Below, piece after piece: positions 51,363 to 62,016 of a DNA stretch of 64,000 bases. Numbering within the stretch: position 1 is the first letter of the stretch; each line of letters opens with the position of its first letter. A program made the translations under genes and the position numbers. A model generated the notes under the pieces. That model did no database searches. It was not told where the DNA came from and saw nothing but the letters and a program-made list of their open reading frames with translations. This stretch comes from Actinomycetes bacterium (GTDB lineage Bacteria; Actinomycetota; Actinomycetes; Propionibacteriales; Propionibacteriaceae). The stretch spans positions 1-64,000 of the forward strand of contig JAEZHJ010000147.1 of assembly GCA_023436925.1 (NCBI GenBank), given 5' to 3'.

Positions 51363-52708
51363 TGACCGCCCAGAACACCGACTTCTACGCCAGCCCCGGC
51401 GACGAGACCGAGGGCACCGTCTACACCGCGATGGGGGGCGGTGACTTCGCCGACATCGCCCGCGAGCAGGCCGAGCGCGGTGACGAGACCCTCGTCATCA
51501 ACATGGGCCCGCAGCACCCCTCCACCCACGGCGTGCTGCGCCTGATGGTGGAGTGCGACGGCGAGACGGTCAAGAGCATCCGGCCCGGCATCGGCTTCCT
51601 GCACACCGGCATCGAGAAGAACATGGAGTACCGCAACTGGACCCAGGGGGTCACCTTCGTGACCCGCATGGACTACGTGGCTCCCATCTTCAACGAGGTC
51701 GCCTACTGCCTCAGCGTCGAGCGGCTGCTCGGCATCGAGGACAAGATCCCGCAGCGCGCCCAGGACCTGCGCGTGCTGATGATGGAACTCAACCGGATCA
51801 CCTCCCACCTGGTCGCCGTCGGCACCGGCGGGATGGAGATCGGCGCGCTGACCGTGATGACGATCGGCTTCCGCGAGCGCGAGATGGTGCTCGACTTCTT
51901 CGAGGCCGTCACCGGGCTGCGGATGAACCACGCCTACATCCGTCCGGGCGGGGTCGCCAACGACCTGCCGGAGACCGGGATCGCCCAGCTGCGCGACCTG
52001 ATCACCTGGCTGGAGAAGCACCTGCCGGAGTACGCCGCGTTCTGCAACGAGAACCCGATCTTCAAGGGCCGGATGGTCGGCATCGGCTACCAGGACCTCA
52101 CCGCCTGCATGGCGCTGGGTGTCACCGGGCCGATCCTGCGCTCGGCCGGTTACCCCTTCGACCTGCGCAAGGCGCAGCCGTACTGCGGCTACGAGACCTA
52201 CGAGTTCGACGTCCCCACCTGGGACACCGCTGATGCCTACGGACGGTTCCGCGTCCGGCTGGCCGAGATGTGGGAGAGCCTGCGGATCGTCAAGCAGTGC
52301 GTCGAGCGGCTGGACGCCTCCACCGGCGAGCCGGTCATGGTCGACGACCCGAAGATCGCCTGGCCGAGCCAGTTGGCCACCGGTCCGGACGGCCAGGGCA
52401 ACTCCCACGAGCACATCAAGCACATCATGGGTGAGTCGATGGAGGCCCTGATCCACCACTTCAAGCTGGTCACCGAGGGCTTCCGGGTGCCGGCGGGTCA
52501 GGCCTACGTGCCGATCGAGAGCCCCAAGGGCGAGCTGGGCTGCCACGTCGTCTCCGACGGCGGCACCCGTCCCTACCGGGTCCACATGCGAGACCCAGGG
52601 TTCAACCACCTGCAGTCGGTTCCGATCCAGTGCGAGGGCGGCATGCTCGCCGACATCGTCGTGGCCGTGGGGTCTCTGGATCCGGTGATGGGAGGGGTTG
52701 ACCGATGA
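51362..52708 (+). CDS. nuoD: NADH-quinone oxidoreductase subunit D
   Basis: The 448-residue 49-kDa-type subunit lines the quinone site with Nuo[20 protein letters not shown] contains the conserved quinone-site histidine, and [14 protein letters not shown] and MGGVDR at the end are diagnostic. The start is ATG 51362, in the TGATG overlap with nuoC. The frame open further upstream is within nuoC. Confidence 0.97.
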   Translation: MTAQNTDFYASPGDETEGTVYTAMGGGDFADIAREQAERGDETLVINMGPQHPSTHGVLRLMVECDGETVKSIRPGIGFLHTGIEKNMEYRNWTQGVTFVTRMDYVAPIFNEVAYCLSVERLLGIEDKIPQRAQDLRVLMMELNRITSHLVAVGTGGMEIGALTVMTIGFREREMVLDFFEAVTGLRMNHAYIRPGGVANDLPETGIAQLRDLITWLEKHLPEYAAFCNENPIFKGRMVGIGYQDLTACMALGVTGPILRSAGYPFDLRKAQPYCGYETYEFDVPTWDTADAYGRFRVRLAEMWESLRIVKQCVERLDASTGEPVMVDDPKIAWPSQLATGPDGQGNSHEHIKHIMGESMEALIHHFKLVTEGFRVPAGQAYVPIESPKGELGCHVVSDGGTRPYRVHMRDPGFNHLQSVPIQCEGGMLADIVVAVGSLDPVMGGVDR

Positions 52709-53427
52709 GCGGGCACGAGTTCAAGTCCTACTTCCCCGAGTCGGGGGAGATCGACATGTCCGACACCGCCACCAACATCGACGAGACCACGCTGGCCGAG
52801 TTGCGCGAGCTGGCCTCGCGCTACCCGCAGCCACGTTCGGCGCTGCTGCCGATGCTGCACCTGGTGCAGAGCGTCGACGGGCGGGTGTCCCCGGCCGGGG
52901 TGCGGGCCTGCGCCGAGATCCTCGACATCACCACCGCGCAGGTCTCGGGGGTGGCGACCTTCTACACGATGTACCGCCGCCGTCCGGCCGGAAAGCACCA
53001 CGTCGGGGTCTGCACCACGGCGCTGTGCGCGGTGATGGGCGGCGACGCCCTGCTGGAGCGGGTCTCCGACCGGCTCGGCATCGGCCCGGACGAGACCACC
53101 GAGGACGGGACCTTCTCGCTGGAGCGGATCGAGTGCAACGCCGCCTGCGACTTCGCCCCCGTGATGATGGTCAACTGGGAGTTCATGGACAACATGACCC
53201 CCGAGAAGGCCGAGCAGCTGCTGGACGACCTGGCCGCCGGGCGTCCGGTGACCTCGACCCGCGGCGCGACGCTCACCTCCTGGCGGGAGGCGGAGCGAGT
53301 GCTCGCCGGGTTCAACGACGGTCGAGTCGACGAGGGCCCGAGCGCCGGCGAGGCGTCGTTGCTTGGCAAGCGGCTGGCCGAAGCCAAGGGCTGGAAGGCC
53401 CCCGACCCCGAGGAGACTGCGCTGTGA
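52705..53427 (+). CDS. nuoE: NADH-quinone oxidoreductase subunit E
   Basis: The 240-residue subunit binds the 2Fe-2S cluster N1a through C103, C108 (GVCTTALC), C144 and C148 (CNAACDF). The thioredoxin-like fold and the helical N-terminal domain ending GVATFYTMY are typical. It has about 20 extra N-terminal and about 40 extra C-terminal residues compared with E. coli, a pattern shared with mycobacterial NuoE. It overlaps nuoD and nuoF by 4 bp. Confidence 0.95.
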   Translation: MSGHEFKSYFPESGEIDMSDTATNIDETTLAELRELASRYPQPRSALLPMLHLVQSVDGRVSPAGVRACAEILDITTAQVSGVATFYTMYRRRPAGKHHVGVCTTALCAVMGGDALLERVSDRLGIGPDETTEDGTFSLERIECNAACDFAPVMMVNWEFMDNMTPEKAEQLLDDLAAGRPVTSTRGATLTSWREAERVLAGFNDGRVDEGPSAGEASLLGKRLAEAKGWKAPDPEETAL

Positions 53428-54740
53428 CCGCCCTGCTCACGCCCGTGCTCACCGCCAACTGGGGCACGGACAAGTCCTGGGACATCGACAGCTACACCGC
53501 GTCCGGCGGCTACGGCACGCTGGACAAGGCGTTCGCGATGACCCCTGACCAGCTCACCGAGCTGGTCAAGGACGCCGGCCTGCGCGGCCGCGGCGGTGCC
53601 GGCTTCCCGACCGGCATGAAGTGGAGCTTCGTGCCCAAGGACAACCCGAACCCGCGCTACCTGGTGGTGAACGCCGACGAGTCCGAGCCCGGGACCTGCA
53701 AGGACATCCCGCTGCTGCTGGCCTCGCCGCACACCCTGGTGGAGGGCATGATCCTGGCCTCCTACGCGATCGGCTGCCACACCGCCTTCGTCTATATCCG
53801 CGGCGAGGTGCTGCACGTCGTCCGGCGGCTGCGCAACGCCGTCGAGCAGGCCTACGCCGCCGGCCACCTGGGCAAGAACATCCACGGGTCGGGCTTCGAC
53901 CTGGACATCATCGTCCACGCCGGAGCCGGTGCCTACATCTGCGGCGAGGAGACGGCGCTGCTGGACTCCCTGGAGGGCCGCCGCGGCCAGCCGCGGCTGC
54001 GTCCGCCGTTCCCCGCGGTGGCGGGCCTGTACGCCTCGCCGACGGTGATCAACAACGTCGAGTCGATCTCCTCGGTGCCGGCCATCGTGGCCAATGGCGC
54101 CGGCTGGTTCGCCTCGATGGGCACCGAGAAGTCCAAGGGCATGACGATCTACTCGCTGTCGGGCCACGTCACCAACCCGGGCCAGTTCGAGGCCCCGCTG
54201 GGCATCACGCTGCGGGAGTTGCTCGACCTGGCCGGCGGCGTCCGGTCCGGGCACCAGCTCAAGTTCTGGACCCCGGGCGGCTCGTCCACCCCGATCCTGA
54301 CCGGCGAGCACCTCGACGTCCCGCTCGACTACGAGGGGATGGCCGGGGTCGGCTCGATGCTCGGCACCAAGGCACTGCAGATCTTCGACGAGACGGTCTC
54401 GGTGGTGCGCACCACGCTGCGCTGGGTCGAGTTCTACAAGCACGAGTCCTGTGGCAAGTGCACCCCGTGCCGTGAGGGCACGTGGTGGCTGGTCCAGTTG
54501 CTGAAGAAGTTCGAGGACGGCGTCGCCGTCGAAGGTGACGTCGAGAAGCTGCTCGACATCTGTGACAACATCGGCGGCCGGTCGTTCTGCGCCCTGGCCG
54601 ACGGTGCGGTCGCCTGCGTCACCTCGGCGGTCAAGCACTTCCGTCCGGAGTTCGAGGCGGGCTATCACACCCCGGCCTGGGAGCTGTTCCCGTACGGCCG
54701 GAGCGCCCTCTTCGAGGTGCCTGAAGGGAGCCACGTATGA
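53424..54740 (+). CDS. nuoF: NADH-quinone oxidoreductase subunit F
   Basis: The 438-residue subunit oxidises NADH. The FMN/NADH-binding segments are GLRGRGGAGFPTGMKW (53-68) and GAGAYICGEETALLDSLEG (about 167-185), and the N3 cluster ligands are C343, C346, C349 (ESCGKCTPCREG) and C389. The start is the GTG at 53424, overlapping the nuoE stop. Confidence 0.96.
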   Translation: MTALLTPVLTANWGTDKSWDIDSYTASGGYGTLDKAFAMTPDQLTELVKDAGLRGRGGAGFPTGMKWSFVPKDNPNPRYLVVNADESEPGTCKDIPLLLASPHTLVEGMILASYAIGCHTAFVYIRGEVLHVVRRLRNAVEQAYAAGHLGKNIHGSGFDLDIIVHAGAGAYICGEETALLDSLEGRRGQPRLRPPFPAVAGLYASPTVINNVESISSVPAIVANGAGWFASMGTEKSKGMTIYSLSGHVTNPGQFEAPLGITLRELLDLAGGVRSGHQLKFWTPGGSSTPILTGEHLDVPLDYEGMAGVGSMLGTKALQIFDETVSVVRTTLRWVEFYKHESCGKCTPCREGTWWLVQLLKKFEDGVAVEGDVEKLLDICDNIGGRSFCALADGAVACVTSAVKHFRPEFEAGYHTPAWELFPYGRSALFEVPEGSHV

Positions 54741-57139
54741 GCGTCGTGAGCAAGCCGGGCGAGGCTGTCGCGCAGGTCGACACCGTCTCGGTGACGATCG
54801 ACGGCATTGAGGTCCAGGTGCCGAAGGGGACGCTTGCGATCCGCGCGGCGGAGATGATCGGCATCGCGATCCCGCGGTTCTGCGACCATCCGCTGCTGGA
54901 CCCGGTCGGCGCCTGTCGGCAGTGTCTGGTCGAGGTGCCCGACATGGGCAACGGGCGCGGCATGCCCAAGCCGGCGGCGTCCTGCACCCTCGAGGTCGCC
55001 CCGGGGATGAAGATCAGCACCCAGGTCACCAGCCCGGTCGCCGAGAAGGCCCAGGCCGGGATGCTGGAGTTCCTGCTGATCAACCACCCGCTGGACTGCC
55101 CGATCTGCGACAAGGGCGGCGAGTGCCCGCTGCAGAACCAGGCGCTGAAGAACGGCTACGGCGAGTCCCGCTACGAAGGTGCCAAGCGCACCTTCCCCAA
55201 GCCGGTGCCGATCTCGGCGCAGATCCTGCTGGACCGGGAACGCTGCGTGCTGTGCGCCCGCTGCACCCGGTTCTCCGAGCAGATCTCCGGCGACCCGTTC
55301 ATCTCCCTGGTGGAGCGCGGCGCGCTGCAGCAGGTCGGCAAGTACGCCGAGCACCCCTACAACTCCTACTTCTCGGGCAATGTCATCCAGATCTGCCCGG
55401 TCGGCGCCCTGACCAGCGTCTCCTACCGCTTCGAGGCCCGTCCGTTCGACCTGGTCTCGACCGAGTCGACCTGTGAGCACTGCGCCGCCGGCTGCTCGCT
55501 GCGCGTCGACCAGCGGCACTTCCAGGTCAAGCGCCGCCTGGCGGGGGAGAACCCCGAGGTCAACGAGGAGTGGAACTGCGACAAGGGCCGGTTCGCCTTC
55601 GTCTACGGACGCGGCGACGACCGGCTCACCAACCCGCTGGTCCGCCGCGACGGCGTGCTGAAGGTGGCCAGCTGGGCCGAGGCGATCGATGCCGCGGTGG
55701 CCGGGCTGAAGGCCGCCGGCTCCAGCGCCGCGGTGCTCACCGGTGGCCGGCTGACCGTGGAGAACGCCTACGGCTACGCCAAGTTCGCCCGCACCGTGCT
55801 CGGCACCAACAACATCGACTTCCGTTCCCGCCCGGCCTCGGCCGAGGAGACCGACTTCCTCACCACCGAGGTTGCCGGACGGGCGTTCGGTGACGGCGTC
55901 ACCTACGCCGACCTGGAGACGGCCGGTCAGGTGGTGCTGGTCTGCCTGGAGCCCGAGGAGGAGTCGGCAGCGATCTTCCTGCGGCTGCGCAAGGCGGTCC
56001 GCAAGAACAAGCTGAAGGTTGTCACCCTGGCCCCGTTCGCCACCAACGGCAGCGTCAAGCTGGACGCCACCGTGGTGGCCACCGAGCCCGGGCAGGAGGC
56101 CACCGCGCTGGCCGGCGTCAGCCTCGACCCCGACACCATCGTGCTGGTGGGGGAGCGGGCGGCGCTGTCGCCCGGCACCCTTGCCGCAGTGGCGGCCCGC
56201 ACGGCCGCGACCGGTGCCCGGTTCGCCTGGGTGCCGCGCCGGGCGGGTGACCGCGGTGCGGTCGAGGCCGGCTGCCTGCCGACCCTGCTGCCCGGTGGCC
56301 GTCCGGTCGCCGACACGGCCGCCCGGGTCGACGTCGCCGCCGCCTGGGGGGTCGACTCCCTGCCGTCCGAGCCCGGCCTGGACGCGGCGGGCATCCTCGC
56401 CGCCGTCGAGGAGGGCACGGTGCGGGCCCTGGTGGTTGCGGGCGTCGAGCCGCGTGACTTCGCCTGGGCCGGTCAGGTCCGCAACGCGCTCGAGTCGGCC
56501 GACTTCGTGGTCAGCCTCGAGTCCCGGCTGTCGGAGGTCACCGAACGGGCCGACGTGGTCTTCCCGATCGCCCTGGTCGAGGAGCACGCCGGCACCTTCC
56601 TGAACTGGGAGCACCGTCCGGGCACCGTGAACACCGTGGTCAAGCGGGTGAACGCCCCGATGACCGACCTGCGGGTGCTGGCTGCCCTGGCCGACGCGCT
56701 GGGCAGCCCGCTCGGGGTGCGCACCGTCGACCAGGCCGCCATCGAGCTCGGCGAGCTCGGGCTGTGGGACGGCCCGCGTTCGGCGACCCCGTCCGCCCCG
56801 CCGGTCGTCGCGTCGTCCAACGGCGGCTACCGGCTGGCCACCTGGCGGGAACTGCTGGACGGCGGCCGCGGGATGGACAACGAACCGGCGCTCGCGGCGA
56901 CCGCGAAGCCGGCGATCGCACGGGTCAGCCCGGCGACCGCCCAGGCCGAGGGACTCGTCGACGGCGAGCTGGTCACGGTCACGACCGGCACCGGTTCCTT
57001 CAGCCTGCCGCTGGCCGTCGAGCCCGGCATGGTCGACGGCACCGTGTGGGTGCCGACCAACAGCCCGGCTGCCTGCCTGGGCGAGTACGGAGTGCTGGCC
57101 GGTGACCCGGTGCAGCTGAGCCCGGGAGGTGTCGCATGA
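54737..57139 (+). CDS. nuoG: NADH-quinone oxidoreductase subunit G
   Basis: The 800-residue subunit holds N1b (C49, C60, C63, C83), N5 (H117, C121, C124, C130) and N4 (C170, C173, C176, C220). It also retains the four cysteines of the extra cluster N7 (C246, C249, C253 in CEHCAAGC, and C281), which tends to occur in menaquinone-using bacteria. A molybdopterin-oxidoreductase-like domain follows. The start is ATG 54737, overlapping nuoF; the stop overlaps nuoH. Confidence 0.96.
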   Translation: MSVVSKPGEAVAQVDTVSVTIDGIEVQVPKGTLAIRAAEMIGIAIPRFCDHPLLDPVGACRQCLVEVPDMGNGRGMPKPAASCTLEVAPGMKISTQVTSPVAEKAQAGMLEFLLINHPLDCPICDKGGECPLQNQALKNGYGESRYEGAKRTFPKPVPISAQILLDRERCVLCARCTRFSEQISGDPFISLVERGALQQVGKYAEHPYNSYFSGNVIQICPVGALTSVSYRFEARPFDLVSTESTCEHCAAGCSLRVDQRHFQVKRRLAGENPEVNEEWNCDKGRFAFVYGRGDDRLTNPLVRRDGVLKVASWAEAIDAAVAGLKAAGSSAAVLTGGRLTVENAYGYAKFARTVLGTNNIDFRSRPASAEETDFLTTEVAGRAFGDGVTYADLETAGQVVLVCLEPEEESAAIFLRLRKAVRKNKLKVVTLAPFATNGSVKLDATVVATEPGQEATALAGVSLDPDTIVLVGERAALSPGTLAAVAARTAATGARFAWVPRRAGDRGAVEAGCLPTLLPGGRPVADTAARVDVAAAWGVDSLPSEPGLDAAGILAAVEEGTVRALVVAGVEPRDFAWAGQVRNALESADFVVSLESRLSEVTERADVVFPIALVEEHAGTFLNWEHRPGTVNTVVKRVNAPMTDLRVLAALADALGSPLGVRTVDQAAIELGELGLWDGPRSATPSAPPVVASSNGGYRLATWRELLDGGRGMDNEPALAATAKPAIARVSPATAQAEGLVDGELVTVTTGTGSFSLPLAVEPGMVDGTVWVPTNSPAACLGEYGVLAGDPVQLSPGGVA

Positions 57140-58443
57140 TGAACGATCCCTGGTGGCTCGTGGTGATCAAGGTCCTCGCGCTGTTCGTGGTCCTGCTGGT
57201 CTGGACGATCTTCAACGTCTGGTACGAACGCCGGCTGGTCGCCAAGATGCAGCACCGGCTGGGCCCGATCATGAACGGCCCGTTCGGCCTCGGCCAGGCG
57301 CTGGCCGACGGCATGAAGCTCCTGATCAAGGAAGACTTCATGCCGAACATGGTCGACCGGGTGCTGTTCACCGTGGCCCCGCTGATCGCCGGCACCGCTG
57401 CCTTCACCGCCTGGGCGGTGATCCCGTTCGGCGGCGAGGTCGAGATCTTCGGCGTCACGACCCGGCTGCAGGTGGCCGACCCCAACGTCGGCGTCCTGGT
57501 CCTGCTCGCGGTGACCGCGGTCGGCGTCTACGGCTTCGTGCTGGCCGGCTGGTCGTCCAACTCGCCGTACTCGCTGCTCGGCGCGCTGCGCTCGACCGCG
57601 CAGATGATCAGCTACGAGATCGCGATGGGCCTGTCCCTGGTGGCGGTCTTCCTCTACGCCGGGACGATGCAGACCTCGCAGATCGTGGAGGCGCAGCGGG
57701 TACCGCTGATGCCCTTCGGGTTCGACGCCTGGGGGATGCCGAACTGGCTGTTCATCACGCTGATCCCGAGCTTCATCATCTACGTCATCTCGATGGTCGG
57801 CGAGACCAACCGGGCGCCGTTCGACCTCCCCGAGGCCGAGTCGGAGCTGGTGTCGGGCTACATCACCGAGTACTCCGGCTTCCGCTACGCGATCTACTTC
57901 CTGGCCGAGTACATCAACATGGCCACCGTCTCCGCGGTCGCCACCACCTTGTTCGTGGGCGGTTACCTGACCCCGTGGCCGCTCAACAACATCGAGTTCC
58001 TGAACAACCCGTGGTTCGGGCCGCTGTGGTTCATGATCAAGGTCCAGCTGTTCATCTCCTTCTTCGTCTGGCTGCGTGGCACCTTGCCGCGTTTCCGGTA
58101 CGACCAGTTCATGTCGCTGGGCTGGAAGGCGCTGATCCCGATCTCGCTGGGCTGGATCGTGCTGATCTCGGTGATTCGCAAGGTGCAGCAGGAGGGCATG
58201 GCGCAGTGGCTGTGGTACACCGCGCTCGGTATCGCCGGCGTCCTGCTGGTGGTGACGATCGGGCTGATGTTCATCGGCGACAAGGAACCCGAGCCGGAGC
58301 CGGTGGCCGACGAGCCGTTCGACGCCTTCGCCGGCGGCTACCCGGTGCCGCCGATGCCGGGGCAGGTGCTTCCGGAACTGGCCGGCGTGGTCTCGGCCAC
58401 CGCCGAAGCCACAGCTGACGACGAGATCGAGAAGGAGCACTGA
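57136..58443 (+). CDS. nuoH: NADH-quinone oxidoreductase subunit H
   Basis: The 435-residue membrane subunit has about eight segments and forms the quinone-chamber wall. [34 protein letters not shown] and [18 protein letters not shown] are the family's signature regions. A C-terminal hydrophilic extension of about 60 acidic/proline residues is longer than in E. coli but usual in actinobacteria. Two adjacent ATGs (57136, 57139) could start it. Confidence 0.96.
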   Translation: MMNDPWWLVVIKVLALFVVLLVWTIFNVWYERRLVAKMQHRLGPIMNGPFGLGQALADGMKLLIKEDFMPNMVDRVLFTVAPLIAGTAAFTAWAVIPFGGEVEIFGVTTRLQVADPNVGVLVLLAVTAVGVYGFVLAGWSSNSPYSLLGALRSTAQMISYEIAMGLSLVAVFLYAGTMQTSQIVEAQRVPLMPFGFDAWGMPNWLFITLIPSFIIYVISMVGETNRAPFDLPEAESELVSGYITEYSGFRYAIYFLAEYINMATVSAVATTLFVGGYLTPWPLNNIEFLNNPWFGPLWFMIKVQLFISFFVWLRGTLPRFRYDQFMSLGWKALIPISLGWIVLISVIRKVQQEGMAQWLWYTALGIAGVLLVVTIGLMFIGDKEPEPEPVADEPFDAFAGGYPVPPMPGQVLPELAGVVSATAEATADDEIEKEH

Positions 58444-59003
58444 TGGGCATCTTCGATCCCTGGGCCGGATTCGGGGTGACCTTCCGCACCATGTTCCGCA
58501 AGACCTTCACCCAGGGCTACCCGGAGAAGGGCAAGGAGAAGGTCACCGCACCCCGGTTCCACGGACGGCACCAGCTCAACCGCTGGCCGGACGGGCTGGA
58601 GAAGTGCGTCGGCTGTGAGCTGTGCGCCTGGGCCTGCCCGGCGGACGCCATCTACGTCGAGGGCGCGGACAACACCGACTCGGAGCGGTACTCCCCGGGC
58701 GAGCGGTACGGCCGCGTCTACCAGATCAACTACCTGCGCTGCATCCTGTGCGGGCTGTGCATCGAGGCGTGTCCCACCCGGGCGCTCACCATGACCAACG
58801 ACTTCAAGCTGGCCGACACCACCCGCGAGAAGATGATCTACACCAAGGACCGCTTGCTGGCCCCGCTGCTGCCGGGCATGGAGGAGCCGCCGCACCCGCG
58901 CCGGCTGGGCGACACCGAGAAGGAGTACTTCCTCGGGCTGCCCGCCACCGGCGAACCCGACAACCGCACCCCCGTCCGTGACACCACGGGAGGTGCCCGA
59001 TGA
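58443..59003 (+). CDS. nuoI: NADH-quinone oxidoreductase subunit I
   Basis: The 186-residue ferredoxin-like subunit carries clusters N6a and N6b in two CxxCxxCxxxCP motifs: C55-C58-C61-C65 ([12 protein letters not shown]) and C100-C103-C106-C110 ([12 protein letters not shown]). It links NuoG to NuoB. The start touches the nuoH stop by one base (TGATG) and its stop overlaps nuoJ. Confidence 0.97.
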   Translation: MGIFDPWAGFGVTFRTMFRKTFTQGYPEKGKEKVTAPRFHGRHQLNRWPDGLEKCVGCELCAWACPADAIYVEGADNTDSERYSPGERYGRVYQINYLRCILCGLCIEACPTRALTMTNDFKLADTTREKMIYTKDRLLAPLLPGMEEPPHPRRLGDTEKEYFLGLPATGEPDNRTPVRDTTGGAR

Positions 59004-59788
59004 CCGGCGCGGACGTCGCGTTCTGGATCTGCGGGCCGCTGATGGTGGCCGGCGGGCTCGGCCTGATCTTCTTCCGCAAGGCGGTCTACGCCGCGCTCAG
59101 CATGGCCTTCGCGATGCTCAACCTGGCGGCGCTGTACTTCGCGATGGACGCCCCCTTCCTCGGCGCGGTGCAGATCATCGTCTACACCGGCGCGATCATG
59201 ATGCTCTTCCTGTTCGTGCTGATGCTGGTCGGCGTTGACACGCCGGACTCGGTCGTCGAGACCTTGCGCGGCCAGCGGGTGCTGGCCGGCCTCACCGGGG
59301 TGGGCCTGCTCGCGCTGATCGTGCTCGGCATCGGCGGCGCGGTGACCGCGGCGCCGGCCGGGCTCGCGCAGGCCAATGAGGCCTACGGCGGCAACGTCCA
59401 GGGTGTGGCGGCGCTGATCTTTGGACGCTACCTGCTGGCCTTCGAGCTGACCTCGGCGCTGCTGATCACCGCGGCGGTCGGCGCGATGGTGCTGGCGCAC
59501 CGCCGCCAGGTGCACGCCAGGAAGACCCAGGCCGAACTGGCCGCCGAACGGATGCGGGCCTACGCGGAGCGGGGCGAGCACCCCGGTGCGCTGCCGAACT
59601 CCGGCGTCCTGGCCCGGCACAACTCGATCGCCACCCCGGCCCTGCTGCCGGACGGCTCGGTCTCGCCGGAGTCGGTCTCCCCGACGCTGGCCGGACGCGG
59701 TGTGATCGTCGACTCGCCGCAGTTGTCCGAGCTCACCGCCGAGACCTTCCGCGCCATCGAGCGGGTTGCTGACGAGGAGGAACAGTGA
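59000..59788 (+). CDS. nuoJ: NADH-quinone oxidoreductase subunit J
   Basis: The 262-residue membrane subunit has about five segments in its first 170 residues, including [17 protein letters not shown] with the pi-bulge region of TM3. The remaining 90 residues are a hydrophilic tail (from about [11 protein letters not shown]). Mycobacterial NuoJ is of similar length, so the tail is an actinobacterial trait rather than a fusion. It overlaps nuoI and nuoK by 4 bp. Confidence 0.95.
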   Translation: MTGADVAFWICGPLMVAGGLGLIFFRKAVYAALSMAFAMLNLAALYFAMDAPFLGAVQIIVYTGAIMMLFLFVLMLVGVDTPDSVVETLRGQRVLAGLTGVGLLALIVLGIGGAVTAAPAGLAQANEAYGGNVQGVAALIFGRYLLAFELTSALLITAAVGAMVLAHRRQVHARKTQAELAAERMRAYAERGEHPGALPNSGVLARHNSIATPALLPDGSVSPESVSPTLAGRGVIVDSPQLSELTAETFRAIERVADEEEQ

Positions 59789-60084
59789 CGACAGAGAACC
59801 TGCTCATCCTGGCGGCGATCGTGTTCTCGCTCGGCGCCGTGGGCGTGATGGTGCGGCGCAACGCACTGGTCGCGTTCATGTCGGTGGAGCTGATGCTGAA
59901 CGCCGCCAACCTGGCCATGGTCGCCTTCGCGCAGGCGCGCGGCGGCCTCGACGGGCAGGTGGCGACCTTCTTCGTGATGGTGGTCGCCGCGGCCGAGGTC
60001 GTGGTCGGGCTGTCCATCATCATGATCATCTTCCGCACCCGGCGATCGACCTCGGTCGACGCCGCGAGCCTGCTGAAACTCTGA
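59785..60084 (+). CDS. nuoK: NADH-quinone oxidoreductase subunit K
   Basis: The 99-residue subunit has three membrane segments with the two conserved glutamates in [10 protein letters not shown] and [10 protein letters not shown], part of the proton channel next to NuoJ. The start is a GTG at 59785, overlapping the nuoJ stop. A 10-bp gap with GAGGGGAA separates it from nuoL. Confidence 0.96.
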   Translation: MTTENLLILAAIVFSLGAVGVMVRRNALVAFMSVELMLNAANLAMVAFAQARGGLDGQVATFFVMVVAAAEVVVGLSIIMIIFRTRRSTSVDAASLLKL

Positions 60085-60094
60085 GGGGAACGAC

Positions 60095-62002
60095 GTGATT
60101 GTGCTGGAGACGATCGCCCCGGTAGCGGCGAGCGGTCTGTTCAGTTGGGCATGGCTGATGATCGCCATCCCGGCGGTGGCGGCGGCTGTGCTGCTGCTCG
60201 GCGGGCGGGCGCTGGCCAAGGTGGGCCCGGCGATCGCAGTCGGGGCGGTCTTCGCCTCGTTCGCGCTCGCGCTGGTGCTGTTCGTGGTGATGTTCACCTC
60301 GCCGGTCGACGCCCGGGCTGTGTCGGTCCCGCTCTACGAGTGGATCGGGACCGGAACGTGGAGCGTCGACGCCGGGCTGCTGGTCGACCCGTTGTCGATC
60401 CTGTTCGCGCTGCTGATCACCGGGGTCGGCGGGCTGATCCACGTCTACTCGCTGGGCTACATGGCCCATGACGAGCGCAAGCGCCGCTTCTTCGCCTACC
60501 TGAACCTGTTCATCGCGGCGATGCTGCTGCTGGTGCTGGCCGACAGCTACCTGGTGCTCTTCGTCGGCTGGGAGGGCGTCGGCCTGGCGTCCTACCTGCT
60601 GATCGGCTTCTGGCAGCACAAGCCCACCGCAGCCGCCGCGGCCAAGAAGGCCTTCGTGATGAACCGGGTCGGCGACCTGGGCATGACCCTGGCCGTGATG
60701 GCGATGCTCGCCCTGTTCGGCTCGTCCGCCTTCACCGCGGTGAACCAGGGGATCGGCCAGGCCGACGGGTTCTGGGCGACCGTGATCGGCCTCCTGCTGC
60801 TGCTGGGTGCCTGCGGCAAGTCGGCCCAGGTGCCGCTGCAGGCCTGGTTGCTGGACGCGATGGAGGGCCCCACCCCGGTGTCGGCCCTGATCCACGCCGC
60901 CACCATGGTCACCGCCGGCGTCTACCTGGTCGTCCGCTCGCACGCCATCTTCGAGCTGTCGGCGACCGCCAGCACCGCGGTGGTCATCGTCGGCACGGTC
61001 ACCCTGCTGGCCGGCGCCTGGATCGGCACGAGCAAGGACGACATCAAGAAGGTGCTGGCCGGCTCCACCATGAGCCAGATCGGCTACATGATCCTGGCCG
61101 CCGGCATCGGCCCGGCGGGCTACGCCTTCGCGATCTTCCACCTGCTCACCCACGGCTTCTTCAAGGCAAACATGTTCCTCGGCGCCGGCTCGGTGATGCA
61201 CGCCATGAACGACGACGTGAACATGCGCCACTACGGCGGGCTCTCGAAGGTCATCAAGGTGACCTTCTGGACCTTCGCGATGGGCTACCTGGCGATCATC
61301 GGGTTCCCGTTCCTGTCCGGCTACTTCTCCAAGGACCACATCATCGAGGCCGCTTTCGGGCGTTCGGCCCTGGTCGGCGCCTGCGCGCTGATCGGCGCGG
61401 GGCTCACCGCCTTCTACATGACGCGGCTGATGCTGATGACCTTCTTCGGCGAGGAGCGCTGGCAGGAGGGCGTCCACCCGCACGAGTCGCCGAAGGTGAT
61501 GACGGTGCCGCTGATCATCCTGGCGGTGTTCTCGGTGGTCGCCGGTGCGGTGATGAACTTCTGGATCCAGGGCTGGCTCGAGCCGGCCACCGGGGCCCAC
61601 GCGCACGAGCTGTCGCTGATCCCGACCCCGGTCGGCTGGGCCACGATGGCCGTGGTCGCCGCCGGTGTCGCGCTGTCCTGGTTCGTGTTCGGACGCAAGC
61701 CGATCCCGGCGACCGCGCCGGCCACCTCGAACCCGGTCACCATCGCCGGACGCAACGACCTGTTCGGTGACGCGGTCAACAACACCCTGGTGGTGTGGCC
61801 CACCATGCGGCTGGCCGACACGGCGGTGATCACCGATCAACGGGTGATCGACGCCAGTGCCGACGGACTGGCCGGGATCTTCGCCGGGCTGTCTGTCGAG
61901 GGCCGCAAGCTGCAGACCGGACAGGTCCGCCGCTACGCGCTCGGTCTGGCGATCGGTGTGCTGCTGGTCGGTGTCGTGATGATCCTGAGCCAGTTGGCCT
62001 GA
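60095..62002 (+). CDS. nuoL: NADH-quinone oxidoreductase subunit L
   Basis: The 635-residue antiporter-like subunit is the distal proton pump. FVGWEGVGLASYLLIGFW contains the key TM5 glutamate; KSAQVPLQAWLLDAMEGPTPVS, LIHAATMVTAGVYL and the lysine/histidine of the central axis are visible, and the C-terminal region contains the long lateral helix. The start is a GTG at 60095. It is followed by nuoM after 14 bp. Confidence 0.96.
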   Translation: MIVLETIAPVAASGLFSWAWLMIAIPAVAAAVLLLGGRALAKVGPAIAVGAVFASFALALVLFVVMFTSPVDARAVSVPLYEWIGTGTWSVDAGLLVDPLSILFALLITGVGGLIHVYSLGYMAHDERKRRFFAYLNLFIAAMLLLVLADSYLVLFVGWEGVGLASYLLIGFWQHKPTAAAAAKKAFVMNRVGDLGMTLAVMAMLALFGSSAFTAVNQGIGQADGFWATVIGLLLLLGACGKSAQVPLQAWLLDAMEGPTPVSALIHAATMVTAGVYLVVRSHAIFELSATASTAVVIVGTVTLLAGAWIGTSKDDIKKVLAGSTMSQIGYMILAAGIGPAGYAFAIFHLLTHGFFKANMFLGAGSVMHAMNDDVNMRHYGGLSKVIKVTFWTFAMGYLAIIGFPFLSGYFSKDHIIEAAFGRSALVGACALIGAGLTAFYMTRLMLMTFFGEERWQEGVHPHESPKVMTVPLIILAVFSVVAGAVMNFWIQGWLEPATGAHAHELSLIPTPVGWATMAVVAAGVALSWFVFGRKPIPATAPATSNPVTIAGRNDLFGDAVNNTLVVWPTMRLADTAVITDQRVIDASADGLAGIFAGLSVEGRKLQTGQVRRYALGLAIGVLLVGVVMILSQLA

Positions 62003-62016
62003 GGGAGGACGTGGAG

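Noticed and set aside
59500..59788. NuoJ C-terminal extension as a gene fusion
   Set aside because: Mycobacterial NuoJ is about the same length, so the hydrophilic tail is a lineage trait. The NuoH and NuoE extensions are explained likewise.
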